Counted from the first letter of the stretch, positions 23,178 to 34,221 are shown. The stretch: 64,000 nt of DNA from Sipunculus nudus (GCA_026874595.1 CM049316.1:1550001-1614000), one strand, 5' to 3'. Notes: a model not told the origin generated them from the sequence alone. Numbers and translations are program-made.

Positions 23178-24076
23178 ATTCCCTCTCCTGTATAATTAAA
23201 ATAAAGAATAGTTTACATCAACTCAGAGACTTGTTAGTTTGTCGCCCATGCATGCATGATCTCTACAACCTTACATGACACCACGTTCAGAGACCTGTTA
23301 TGTACATTATGTACAATTATGTACAATAGTTTTTGAGGCCACTTCTTTAAAAGCGCAATTTTATATATATATTTAAAATTGACCTTGACTCCCCTCCCCC
23401 CTCATCAATCAGCCAAAACCATTTTTATTCTTATTGCTATAAGCATATACTTTGATTTTAAGGATGATTACCTTGAATATACTGGGACTCACTAGTGGAC
23501 TGGGCTGTTTTTTCACACTATAACAAATGAAGTATTCGTCTCCCATCTTAAGGGTGGGGGAACTTTAAATGACCATTACTCCATAACTATTTAACCCAGA
23601 ATAACAGAGAAAACATCAACTTGTTCAATTACCAGGCCCGTTCAAATGATATTTATAATATGAAAATAAGGTCAGTATTGAGGTCAAAAGGTCATGAGAT
23701 TTTTCCCATGCCCAAAATCTAGATACTGACGACTTTTTATTCCTCTGCATGAAGGAATAAGATCAAATGATCTATATGGCCTGATGTGGGTTTTTATTAC
23801 ACACTTAGAATGTTTTGGTTCACATGTGTTCAAGGATTGCTCAAATAAAAGCAATTGAACAAAAGGCGTTGTTGCAATATTAAGATTATGTAAGAAATTC
23901 CATATTAGGGGAAGGGGAGATTAAAATGACCATAACTCCGTCAATGTTTAACCTAGAACAATAAAGTACCCACTTAATTGTGGCATTTACCAGGTCCGTT
24001 CAAATAAAATATACAAAATTTGCAAATAAGGTCAGTATTGGTGTCAACAGGGGTCAAAAGATCATAAATTTTCATA

Positions 24077-24280
24077 AGCGGGTCCAGGGGGGGGGGGGGG
24101 GACGTCCAGGGGGTCCGGACCCCCCCTTGTTCATCCGAAGCAACCTTTTTTATGGCTCCAGTCCAATTTTGCGGCCTGGACCCCCCCCCCTCTTTTCCGA
24201 ACCTTAGGTCCTTTTTTCAGGTTTTTCATAGTCGTCCTGGGTTGGACCCCGCCTTTTCCCAAATCCTGAATCCGCCCCTG
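24077..24280. mobile_element. Short MITE inserted in a core repeat unit
   Basis: A ~204-bp GC-skewed insert splits unit 2. The right end in reverse complement reads CAGGGGCGGATTCAGG. The left end reads gcgggtccagggg, partly matching it. Flanks attttcat (24,068-24,075) and attttcca (24,282-24,289) could be an 8-bp target duplication with changes, which would suit a hAT-type MITE. It contains a G15 run at 24,087-24,101 and a C10 run near 24,181. The uninterrupted version of the target is seen in unit 1. Confidence 0.65.
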
Positions 24281-24367
24281 GATTTTCCATATGCACAAAA
24301 TCTAGAAACTGACGACTCATTATTCCTCTGCATGGAGGAATTAGATCAAATGATCAATTCATGGCAT

Positions 24368-25137
24368 CGTTACGGAACCTAATAATAACAGATCACGTAA
24401 TCGTGACGAGCATATATTTTGTAACGGAGATAAAAAAATTCAGATTCCGCAACACTTGGCAGCGTGTAATGTCAAGGGGAATGAATAAAGAAGTCATTGC
24501 TTTTTTTGTTAACAAATCAGTATAATTTACTTTAGACAATCCTAACATTACAATACACTTAATCAATACAATTCACAGTTTAACAATAATAAAATGTACA
24601 ACACCAGAGTCCGGATCCTAGACTTTGATTTCTGGATACCACAACTGTCACAGTCTCACAAGATTCTTTTAGCATAAATAATACAGATGAACAGTTCATG
24701 TAAATATTCTCAGAAAATATTCCCATTTAATCTCGAAAACAATCTGTTGTAATCCAAAAGTGAAGTTCTGGTAATAATCCAAAAGGCAAACTGAAGACAA
24801 TCCGTAAAGTCCGTAGAAGATCTGTAAGTTCTGCAATTATCGGAAAGGTCCCACAAAACGCTGACGAGAGGGTCACACTCTTCCGTGTGCGCTGGCATTT
24901 TTCTCTCAGTCGACTCTAAACACAGCCCATATTTATAACTGTGTCACCCGAAGCCCGGAACCTTCCATTCTGGAATCCTCTAGACTACACTGAACACCCT
25001 GTCTTAACACTCTGCGAGAGTTCAGGAAGTGCGGTTCCAATAGCAGGGCACAGGGTTTGCGCCTAACACGAATTAGATTGCCTAGCACATGCCAAGATAT
25101 GTAATATTCCGCACATAACAAAAAGATACATGTAACA
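24368..25137 (-). mobile_element. Solo LTR with GGCAT target duplication
   Basis: A 770-bp insert within a core unit, flanked by perfect 5-bp direct repeats GGCAT (24,363-24,367 and 25,138-25,142). Its right end reads tgtaaca and its left end cgttacgg, so on the minus strand it starts TGTTACATG and ends near CCGTAACG, an LTR-like TG...CA pair with one changed end. A TATA-like TTATAAATATGGGC lies on the minus strand at 24,925-24,938, about 200 bp inside, which suggests the orientation. No internal retroelement region is present. The parent family is unknown. Confidence 0.75.
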
Positions 25138-25623
25138 GGCATGATATGGGCTTATATCACATTTTAAGGATTACTTTAAATAAAAGCACCTGAACAAAAG
25201 ACGTGTGTGCAATATTAAGGATTTTGTGAGAGACGTCACATTAGGTGGAAATGAAAATGACTAAAACTCAATCAATGTGTAACCCAGATTAAAGTACACA
25301 TCATATTGTTGCATTGGCCATGCCGATTAAAATTATATATATAATATGCGAATAAGGTCAATATAGAGGTCAGCAGGGGTCAAAAGGTCATGACCTTGAG
25401 CCTCGGCCAAAATATAGAAAACCAGCGACTCATAATATAATTCTTCTGTGTGGTAGAAATAGATCTAATTATGGTCTGGAATTGGTTCTGGATCACATAT
25501 ATATTAGGATAACTCAAAATAAATGAACGTAATCAAACGACAATGACGGAATAAGCTCACCAAAGTGTGACTCCTGGGATAATTAGTCTTGTTCTGATAG
25601 CAGAACGCTCTTAAGAGGGGGTG

Positions 25624-25768
25624 TGTAACGGGGTGACATGAAAGCTGACCGAACTGCCTCGCTATTGGAGCTTGCTTTGCTAGCGAAGCGGTAGGTACGC
25701 CGGACTTGTGCGCCACCAACATGGGTTCGAATCCGGGATCGGCCCCTGAGCAATTTGTCTTCGTAACA
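25624..25768 (+). mobile_element. tRNA-like SINE-type insertion
   Basis: It contains an A-box-like TAGCGAAGCGGTAGG at 25,681 and a B box GGTTCGAATCC at 25,724-25,734, 43 bp apart as in a tRNA gene. The D stem can pair (GCG/CGC), but T-stem pairing fails beyond two pairs and no acceptor stem forms, so it is not a functional tRNA. The segment is bounded by TGTAACG and CGTAACA, a nearly perfect inverted pair, and it interrupts the fourth core unit of the surrounding array. An internal pol III promoter is the known role of A and B boxes. Activity is not shown. Confidence 0.6.
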
Positions 25769-26068
25769 TTATGTATATTAGATATATGAAGTATTATGTC
25801 AGTACTGAGGTCAGTAGGGGTCAAACGGCCATGGAATATTCGCAATGGGTAATCTATAGCTATATGGAATATAAAGTTTTGAAATGCCGTGCTAGTCTGT
25901 TACTTACAAAAGTAATGTAAATGGTTGACACCTTTTGAAAAAGACTAGCTGTGTGTAGGTTCTTGTACACCAGCTTTCGGGTGCTCGGCCCCCTTCCTCA
26001 GGTGTAAAAATAGAATGTAGTTATTCATCAGTACTTTGTATGTTGGCAATAGGTTAGAGGATAAATTC

Positions 26069-27091
26069 TGTTACACCTGTGAGCCTACTGTCATGTGCTG
26101 CCATATGTTGTTTAGTGTAGACACTATTTTTTTGTTTTGTGAGCATGCTGAGTGGGCTCTTCCGCCCAGCAGTTGTTTTTTGTAAAGGTTTGCCACGGTT
26201 TTTGTTTCAAGAAGTTTAGCCAAAAAAGAAGTGATTTTAAACCATATTTTAACCCCAGAAGAACCAGGAATGTAAGTTATTAGTTTATATTAATTCCCGG
26301 CAGTGTGTTATATGTTTGACTATGGTAGATTTATAGATAAATGGTAGATCCTATATACAGGACAGCGTAATACGATACTGCCCTGGTCTTTGCAGTCTGT
26401 ACGCTTTATGGCCTGACCCTGTTTTTTCCCCAAGTGAATATATAGGGTAGTGTGCTGTGCTGATACCAGAGAGTCTCAGATTATGCTGTATTGCATGTTA
26501 CACTTAGGAATGGATACTGTTTGTGTTTTTTTTTTTGGATCCCATGGAAATCTGTCAGAGATGCAATGATTTGTTAAATACTACTGTAGTTGCTTAAGTT
26601 CTATTATATATTTGTGTATTCTAGTGTCAGCTTTCAGGTTTGACTAGTATATTCTGTAGAATGGTGTTAATTACACACATCATAGTTGCTAACTTAGCTG
26701 ACTTGATCCTGCTAAACCACGACGATCCATTATAGTTAATAGCTCGGCTGACTTAGTCTTACTGAGCCATAGCAATATGTCATTGTTGCCTATACATATA
26801 CAACTGTAAGTTTATAATACTTTTATGTTATTGCAACATTATAGGGAAAATATATTTAGTTATTATTACCATGTCAGTTATTTAACTGATATTTCATTAT
26901 TCTTAGTATCCCTATTTGTTTGTTACAGTCAAAACCGTCTGAAGTTAACGTCTGAACGTCTAAATCTCTGTACTGTCAGCATGGACAGAATACCTGGAAA
27001 TAAACCTATTAGTTACAAACAGACGTGTCAAGATTCCTGGTTTTAGAAGTGACTGGATGTATACCGCAGCCTAACACCTACGGGTGTTACA
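26069..27091 (+). repeat. 5' LTR of BEL/Pao element
   Basis: It begins TGTTACACC and ends GGTGTTACA. Compared with the 3' LTR it lacks ~39 bp after aatggtagatc (near 26,352) and has an extra 5 bp (gtgct duplicated) near 26,455. It should carry the promoter and RNA start, but I could not place a TATA box with confidence. No primer-binding site was recognised just downstream. Confidence 0.95.
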
Positions 27092-27262
27092 GTTTTGAAT
27101 TCATTAAGACTGTGTATGCAATAAACCAAAGAGAGTATCTCAAACCCTAGTGACAAAGAGCTTGATATACCAGAAGTTGATGAGGAGAGTGGTAAGCCTG
27201 TTGACGATAAATCACAGGCAAAACTGCAGTGAAGCAGAGCTAAAGCTGTGATTACGCGGAGC

Positions 27263-27397
27263 ATGGGAACCATAGACATGCTCACAAAGGATACCAAGAA
27301 TGTACCCCAAGTGAAAGAAAAAATAGAAATGTTCCAGAAACAAGTAATCAGATTCCAGGAAGCACATGAACACTATGCAAGTTTTTTTGACAACTGA
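27263..27397 (+). pseudogene. gag N-terminal fragment, frameshifted
   Basis: A frame from ATG 27,263 (MGTIDMLTKDTKN, then KEKIEMFQKQVIRFQEAHEHY) ends at TGA 27,395. It looks like the normal gag N-terminus: BEL/Pao gags begin with a helical segment of this kind. The next frame opens just before it closes, at a run of seven T (27,382-27,388), which is the likely indel site. Upstream the same frame continues in coding-like sequence but is cut by a TGA at 27,230, so the true start may lie further left. Confidence 0.7.
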
Positions 27398-30380
27398 TAA
27401 AGATCGAGAGGATGCAGAATCCTATAGGGCGGATGTGATTTACCAGGCGGTAGGCTTTGGGGACACGATATACGCCTGGATAGCGGAGATTGAGGATGAT
27501 GAACCGACCACAGCTGATAATGAGGGTGAGGCCCAGACCATGGTCGAGCCCCCCGTGCTGCGACCTAAAGGGTCAACTACCGAGGCTGAGAACGAATCCT
27601 TGCAAAGAGAGATTGTGGCTCTGCGTGAACAGCATCAGTTAGAAATAAAAAAGCATCAATTACTTATTGAAAAGGAAAGACAAGCACTTGAGTTAGAAAG
27701 AGCAAAACTCCAGTTAGAGATTGAGAGACAGAGAGATAGGATGCATTTGATTAAGCAGCAGCAGGAACTGCAGGCTGAGCTTCAACAGAATACCAAAACT
27801 ATAGAAGAAACTCCAAAGGTTGCTACGACAGGGCTCAACAAAACAACTGAGCGAAACCAAGGCCATACGCCAAGGCCAGCCGAGGTCGGCGGAACCCCAC
27901 TCCGAGCTGTAAGTACGCCCCATGCGAACTTTGATCAAACCCCGAGAATGTCCTGGGAGCCATCGCATGTTAACAGTGATGTGCCAGCCAACGCTGCCTT
28001 TACGGAAATGATGCACCAGGTCTTAAATGAATCTAGGTTACAACAACAGTCACTGGTCGATACCTTACAACTGCCGCGAAATGAGTTACAGCCCTTTGAT
28101 GGTAACCCGTTGAATTACTGGCCGTTCATTAGAGCTTTCAAGCATACGGTTGATAATAAGTCTGCTGATCCTGGAACAAAGTTGACGTGTTTAATGCAAT
28201 ATTGTTCAGGACGCGCAAAGAGTTTACTCCAGTGCTGTTTGGTTAAGGAACCAGCTGAGGGTTACAAACTTGCCTTAGATCTATTGGAAGAGAGATTTGG
28301 CAACAACTTTGTTATAGCCCAAGAGTGGGTAAAAAGGATCACAAATCGGCCAGATGTCAAGGGTACTGTCGCGCTGCGAGAATTTGCAGATGACTTGAGA
28401 TGTTGTCAAGAAACCCTTAAGACAATGGGATATGCATCTGAGATGGACAATTCACATAGTATGTTGGCCATTGTAGAAAAGTTGCCATACCACCTACAGA
28501 CCAGATGGCTTAGAGAGAACCACAACACAAAGGTCAGGGAGAGAAGAAATTCACAGTTGCGTGATCTTGTGGATTTCATTGCTTTGGCTGCTGATGAAGC
28601 ATCAGACCCAGTGTTCGGAAAGGTCGTCTTCAAGGACAATAAAAGGCCACCTAGAACCAAGGGTGAAAAGAGACAAACCGGTAGTTTTGCCACACAAGCG
28701 TCTCTTGCACCAAATGCCAAGTCTGAATATGTGAAACCAAAGAATATTGACCCATGTTTGCACTGTGGGCGTGCCCACTACATAACGCAATGTATGACAT
28801 TCAAGGCACTACGAGTAAAGGACAGAAGGGCCTTCATTATATCAAAGGGACTTTGCGTTAACTGTTTCAAACCTGGTCACTTCGGTAAAGATTGCCCTAG
28901 ATCATTTACATGTTCTGTGGATGGCTGTGGTCAGAAACACAGTAAGTTCCTTCACATCCCTACGAGAAGACCGGATCCGGATGAGGGATTAGCACCGGTC
29001 CAAACCAGCAACCAAAACACACCACCGAGCCTGCCAGTAACATCAACTGCTCCTAGTCCTGTTCCTGTGATACACCCGAGAAACCAGGCCAGCAATTTTG
29101 TGCGATCCCAAGGGGGCAAGGTAGCCCTGCCTATTGTACCTTTGAGAGTCCGGTGTTTGGACTCCAGCCGCTGTATAGACACATATGCTATGCTAGATCC
29201 TGGGACAACCTCTACATACTGTACAGAGGCTCTGAGCAAAAGCCTTGGAACAAAGGGAGCTGTTAAGCACTTTGAGCTTACAACCATTGCACAGACAAGA
29301 GTCGCGATGGACTGCACTGTTATATCCCTACTGGTCTCAGACCTTCATGATACTATAGTGCCAAGGTGTATCCCAGAGGTAACAGTAAGGCCAACACTAA
29401 ACATTGACCTTTCAGGCCTATGCAATCAAGTTAACCTGGACTATTGGCCTCATCTTAGAGGTTTGGATGTACCAGAACTTGTTGATGTAGATCAGGTACA
29501 TCTGCTTATCGGTCAAGATTGCTCCGACCTTTTGCTCCCGGAAGAGGTGAAAAAGGGTAGCCCAGGTGAACCATTTGCAATCCGCACTCCATTAGGTTGG
29601 GCCGTAAACGGTCCCGTCGACCCTTTCACTCCGGGCGTAAGGTCTTCTCATTTTGTACAAGCGCAAACACCACTGGAGAAGGACCTGGCAAATCTCTGGG
29701 CTCTTGAAGACTCAAACAGTGAGGATTATGGGATGTCCATCCATGATCGAAAGGTTCTGCATATTTGGGACAATTCCATAAATGTCGTGGACGGACACTA
29801 TTCTATGAACATCCCCTTCAAGGCCGAGGAGCCAAAGATGCCTGATAACCGTATCATGGCTGAGCATCGGCTTCAAGCTCTCAGAAAACGTCTCGACAGA
29901 GACAGTAATTTAAAATCGAAGTACACCTCTGAAATCAAGCAACTCCTAGACAAAGACTACGCTGAAAGGGTCCCCTTGAAGGACTTAGACCGTGATGATG
30001 GCAAAGTGTGGTATTTGCCACACCACCAAGTGCGTAATCCGAAGAAACCTGACAAGTGTAGGATCGTCTTTGATTGCGCGGCACAGTACAAGGGAACGTC
30101 TTTGAATGAAAATGTACACCAAGGGCCTGATCTTACCAATAAACTAGTAGGTGTACTACTGCGCTTCAGACAAGGTCCTATCGCATTTGCAGCCGACATA
30201 GAAGGCATGTTTCACCAAGTCAAAGTGACCTCAAAGGACAGAGATGTATTGCGTTTCCTTTGGTGGGAGAATGATGATACTACAGGTCAAACTATTGTGC
30301 TTAGAATGACTTCCCACTTGTTTGGCGGTGTATGGAGTCCGAGCTGCGCAAATTATGCCCTGAAAAAAGGTAGCCTATGA
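27366..30380 (+). pseudogene. BEL/Pao gag-protease-RT (first part)
   Basis: A 1004-codon frame. Residues ~75-145 form a charged coiled coil rich in Q, E and R. Residues ~240-400 match the Pao-type gag domain (LQPFDGNPLNYWPFIRAF). Two zinc knuckles follow: CLHCGRAHYITQC near 463 and CVNCFKPGHFGKDC near 497. The aspartic protease active site reads AMLDPGTTSTYC near 610, with DPG as is usual in this group. RT begins near 850 (CRIVFDCAAQYKG, then FAADIEGMFHQVKV). The frame stops at 30,378 just after CANYALKK because of a +1 shift in the A/G run at 30,363-30,370, and RT continues in the next frame. The true N-terminus is the preceding fragment. Confidence 0.93.
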
Positions 30381-30660
30381 CCACAGTGATTTATACCCAG
30401 AGTTGACACTCAATACCATATTAAAGAGCTTTTATGTGGACGATTGTCTTAAATCCGTGGACAGCTTGGACACTGCGGTGACACTCGCAAAGGAGGTCAC
30501 AGAATTACTAGCACAGAGAGGCTTTAATCTGACAAAATGGATTTCAAACTCCCCTAAACTTATGGAGACCATACCTAGGGAGAAATGGGCCAAGGCGTTT
30601 GTCAACATGGACATAAGCTTTGAAGAGTTGCTGGCTGAAAGAGTTCTAGGAATGCTATAG
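30370..30660 (+). pseudogene. BEL/Pao RT, catalytic YVDD segment
   Basis: This continues the RT domain in the +1 frame. The catalytic box FYVDDCL is at 30,429-30,449 and is followed by LAQRGFNLTKWISNS, typical of Pao-type RT. Both the YVDD aspartates and the upstream ADIEG aspartate in the previous frame are present, so the active site is intact but split by the frameshift. The frame ends at an in-frame TAG at 30,658, at a position where relatives normally have a tryptophan, and coding sequence continues beyond it. Confidence 0.9.
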
Positions 30661-32328
30661 CATATCGAAACAGATGGCTTTGGCTTTGATGTACAAGTGG
30701 CGGAGAAACCAAAGACTAAGAGAGGGGTACTAAGCGCTCTTAGCACCGTATACGACCCAATGGGGTATGTTTGTCCGTTCGTGTTGAAGGCAAGGTTGCT
30801 ATTTCAGCAGTTGTGTCGTTTACAAAAGGGTTGGGACGACTCGTTGCCTGTAGACCTAGAGGACCAGTGGGGCCGGTGGTTGGCCGATCTTCCCGCTATA
30901 CAGAAGTTGAGAATTCCTAGATGTGTGAAACCCGCAGGTGTAGCGATCAGAGTTGCACAGCTGCACCACTTTTCCGATGCCTCAGAACAAGGCTATGGGG
31001 CAGTTTCATATCTTCGTTTGGTCTGTGGTGATGACATCTATGTGAATATTGTCATGGCCAAGGCCCGTCTTGTACCTCTGAAGGGCTCCACTATACCTCG
31101 CCTTGAGCTTGCTGGTGCTGTAGAAGCAGTGAAATTGGACAAACTTATTCAGCAGGAGCTAGAATTCACACTTGAGAATTCTGTCTTTTGGACGGACAGT
31201 ACTATTGTACTGTGGTATCTGCAGAATGAGGGGAAACGGTTCCACACATATGTCGCCAACAGAGTATCAAAGATATTGGATTACACCAAACCAATACAGT
31301 GGAGATATGTACCAACCTCGCAGAATCCCGGAGATGATGCCTCCCGTGGCATGGCTGCGGAGGAATTAGTCAACAATAAACGCTGGATTCAAGCGCCAGA
31401 CTTCCTGCTGATGGATGAATTACATTGGCCAAACCAACCTGCGTTTAAATGTGCAGAGCTTATGGAGGTCGCAGAACTGAAAAGAGCACCGTTAGTATAT
31501 TCCATGAGCAGTGAATCAGATCCAGTCAGTTCCCTTTTAAAGTACTACTCCTCGTGGTTTAAACTAAAGAAAGCAGTAGCATGGATCCTACGCCTTCGAC
31601 AGATGCTACTGAGAAAGACATCAGACACAGGCCCAATTACGTCTGCAGAGTTACTGAATGCAGAATTAGCCATAATTAGATACATCCAGAAACCCCTCGA
31701 AGATGCGGAGTCAAGACCTCTCATAAGCAAGTTGAAGACTATAAAGTCTGATACAGGTCTCCTGCGAGTAGGAGGCAGGCTTGCACAATCAGATCTGAGT
31801 GGCGACACGAAACACCCCCTGATCTTGCCTTATAGACACCATGTATCCCAACTCATCATTGAGAACTGCCATCATCGCACAGGTCATTCTGGTGTTGAAC
31901 GGGTACTTGCTGAAACACGCCGTCGGTACTGGATACTGAGAGGGAGACGGCTAATCAAGGCGGTTCTTTCACGCTGCATTGTGTGCAAGAAATCACGTGG
32001 GAAACCTGAAGTACAGCAAATGGCGGACCTTCCTACGTCCAGACTAGTGTCGTACGAACCACCATTCACTCGTGTAGGAATAGATTATTTTGGTCCATTC
32101 ACTGTAAAAAGGGGAAGAACTGAAGTAAAAAGGTATGGCTGCCTATTTACTTGCCTGGCAATTAGAGCCGTCCATATTGAGGTGTCGCACACACTGGACA
32201 CAGATAGTTTTATCAATGCTTTGGAGAGATTCATATCACGCAGAGGGGAGCCGTACGAAATCCGATCGGATAACGGTACCAATTTTGTTGGGGCAAAGTC
32301 AGAGCTCCGTAAAGCCATCCGTGAATGA
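30661..32328 (+). pseudogene. BEL/Pao RNase H and integrase (main part)
   Basis: This carries on in the same frame after the TAG at 30,658. RNase H acidic residues are seen in LHHFSDASEQGYGAV, IPRLELAGAVEA and VFWTDSTIVLWYL. The integrase zinc-binding module is HHRTGHSG followed by CIVCKKSRG (31,870-32,000). The integrase core shows the first aspartate in VGIDYFGPF (near 32,077) and the second in RSDNGTNFVGAKSEL (near 32,263). A TGA at 32,326 stops the frame right after KAIRE. The element needs this protein to insert its DNA copy into the genome. Confidence 0.93.
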
Positions 32329-32940
32329 AATCAGGACAAAATACACGAGCACCTCCTGAAAAGAGAAATAAAGTGGATTTTTAATCCTCCAGGAGCCTCC
32401 ATTCGCTCTGTAAGATCGGTCCTAGCAGGTGTTGTAAAACAGCAAACTATGGACGAGGAAGGCCTTGTTACACTACTGACAGTGGTAGAAGGAATCATAA
32501 ACGGTAGACCTATCACAAAGTTGTCTGATGACCCCAGAGATGATCAACCCCTTACGCCAAATCACTTGTTGATACTACGTTCAGGACCTGTTCTACCCCC
32601 AGGACAGTTCGACAATAAGGACCGGTATCGTCGACGCTGGAGGCAGGTACAATACCTCGCTGACGTATTCTGGAAGCGATGGATTCGCGAGTACCTACCT
32701 GCTTTGCAGGAACGTCAAAAATGGCTGAAAGCTAGACCTAACCTCCAAAAGGGTGATTTAGTGATCTTATGCCAGGAGAACACTCCACGAAACCAGTGGC
32801 CATTAGGCCTAATTATCGATACTTACCTTGGAACCGATGGACTTGTGCGTTCATTCAACGTACGCACTGCCTCCGGGACTTACGAACGACCAGTAACCAA
32901 GATTTGTTTACTCGAGAGTTCAGTGACACAGCAACCATAA
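32329..32940 (+). pseudogene. BEL/Pao integrase C-terminal part, catalytic Glu missing
   Basis: Same frame after the TGA at 32,326, ending at TAA 32,938. It contains WIFNPPGAS joined directly to IRSVRSVLAG at about 32,400. In relatives a short Gly-Trp-Glu-bearing segment lies between these and supplies the third catalytic residue of the D,D,E triad. Here it appears deleted in frame (about nine residues). The rest is the family's C-terminal domain, with LTPNHLLILRSG, YRRRWRQVQYLADVFWKRW and a C-terminal SH3-like stretch (KGDLVILCQENTPRNQWPLG). Loss of the glutamate should abolish integrase activity. Confidence 0.85.
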
Positions 32941-33148
32941 ATGGACTTAGTTGTGGACCTGTTTGTTATGGACACTTAAGTGCCACTTCGAACTGTTGGA
33001 GTTAATGTACCTTTGATGATTTGTACGTGTAATATATATACCTGAGCCATTATTGAATGTCATGTGTCATACTGTTTAGTATTGTATTAAGTAGTCTATC
33101 CCAGGTGTTATTAGTGTATTTAAAATGCATTGTCCAATGAACATGCAT

Positions 33149-33159
33149 TGGGGCCGGGA
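33149..33159 (+). promoter_or_regulatory. Candidate polypurine tract
   Basis: A G-rich ttggggccggga lies immediately before the 3' LTR start TGTAACACC. That is where plus-strand DNA synthesis is primed in LTR retrotransposons. It is interrupted by two C, so the call rests on position. Confidence 0.5.
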
Positions 33160-34221
33160 TGTAACACCTGTGAGCCTACTGTCATGTGCTGCCATATGTT
33201 GTTTAGTGTAGACACTATTTTTTTGTTTTGTGAGCATGCTGAGTGGGCTCTTCCGCCCAGCAGTTGTTTTTTGTAAAGGTTTGCCACGCAGTTTTTGTTT
33301 CAAGAAGTTTAGCCAAAAAAGAAGTAATTTTAAACCATATTTTAACCCCAGAAGAACCAGGAATGTAAGTTATTAGTTTATATTAATTCCCGGCAGTGTG
33401 TTATATGTTTGACTATGGTAGATTTATAGATAAATGGTAGATCTGTGTTATAAATCTCAGCCATGTAACTTTCTAGTGAGCCTATATACAGGACAGCGTA
33501 ATACGATACTGCCCTGGTCTTTGCAGTCTGTACGCTTTATGGCCTGACCCTGTTTTTTACCCAAGTGAATATATAGGGTAGTGTGCTGATACCAGAGAGT
33601 CTCAGATTATGCTGTATTGCATGTTACACTTAGGAATGGATACTGTTTGTGTTTTTTTTTTTTTTGGATCCCATGGAAATCTGTCAGAGATGCAATGATT
33701 TGTTAAATACTACTGTAGTTGCTTAAGTTCTATTATATATTTGTGTATTCTAGTGTCAGCTTTCAGGTTTGACTAGTATATTCTGTAGAATGGTGTTAAT
33801 TACACACATCATAGTTGCTAACTTAGCTGACTTGATCCTGCTAAGCCACGACGATACATTATAGTTAATAGCTCGGCTGACTTAGTCTTACTGAGCCATA
33901 GCAATATGTCATTGTTGCCTATACATATACAACTGTAAGTTTATAATACTTTTATGTTATTGCAACATTATAGGGAAAAATATATTAAGTTATTATTACC
34001 ATGTCAGTAATTTAACTGATATTTCATTATTCTTAGTATCCCTATTTGTTTGTTACAGTCAAAACCGTCTGAAGTTAACGTCTGAACGTCTAAATCTCTG
34101 TACTGTCAGCATGGACAGAATACCTGGAAATAAACCTATTAGTTACAAACAGACGTGTCAAGATTCCTGGTTTTAGAAGTGACTGGATGTATACCGCAGT
34201 CTAACACCTACGGGTGTTACA
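33160..34221 (+). repeat. 3' LTR of BEL/Pao element
   Basis: It begins TGTAACACC and ends GGTGTTACA, a perfect 9-bp inverted pair. At 1062 bp it is 39 bp longer than the 5' LTR, mainly because it keeps a segment at about 33,441-33,482 (tgtgttataaatctcagcc and onward) that the 5' LTR lacks. Confidence 0.95.

Larger units (their letters stand above)
23381..25860 (+). mobile_element. Arm plus ~360-bp tandem-core element, copy 1
   Basis: A unique left arm (about 23,381-23,545, starting ccttgactcccctccccc) leads into tandem ~360-bp core units. Landmarks caaaaggtcatgag (23,693) and caaaagatcataaa (24,056) are 363 bp apart, and further units follow at about 25,240 and 25,780. Units 2 to 4 are interrupted by a MITE, a solo LTR and a tRNA-like insertion. 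Subtracting the first two restores a spacing close to 355 bp. The same arm and core occur inverted at 37,985-39,085. No coding capacity, so the element is non-autonomous and its superfamily is unknown. Confidence 0.8.
26069..34221 (+). mobile_element. BEL/Pao LTR retrotransposon, 8.15 kb, defective
   Basis: A complete LTR-internal-LTR structure bounded by perfect 5-bp target duplications AATTC (26,064-26,068 and 34,222-34,226). Gag, protease, RT, RNase H, integrase order with protease-type LDPG and YVDD, plus a Pao-type gag and a long integrase C-terminus, identify the BEL/Pao group. There is no envelope gene. The LTRs differ by about ten substitutions by eye plus a ~39-bp indel, indicating a fairly recent insertion. 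The coding region carries several disabling changes, described in the separate entries. Confidence 0.95.

Noticed and set aside
25674-25746. Functional tRNA gene
   Set aside because: A and B boxes are well spaced, but the T stem and acceptor stem do not pair and the segment sits inside an inserted element.
26825-27046. Open frame within the 5' LTR
   Set aside because: It lies inside the LTR with no domain. An almost identical stretch in the 3' LTR has lost the frame.
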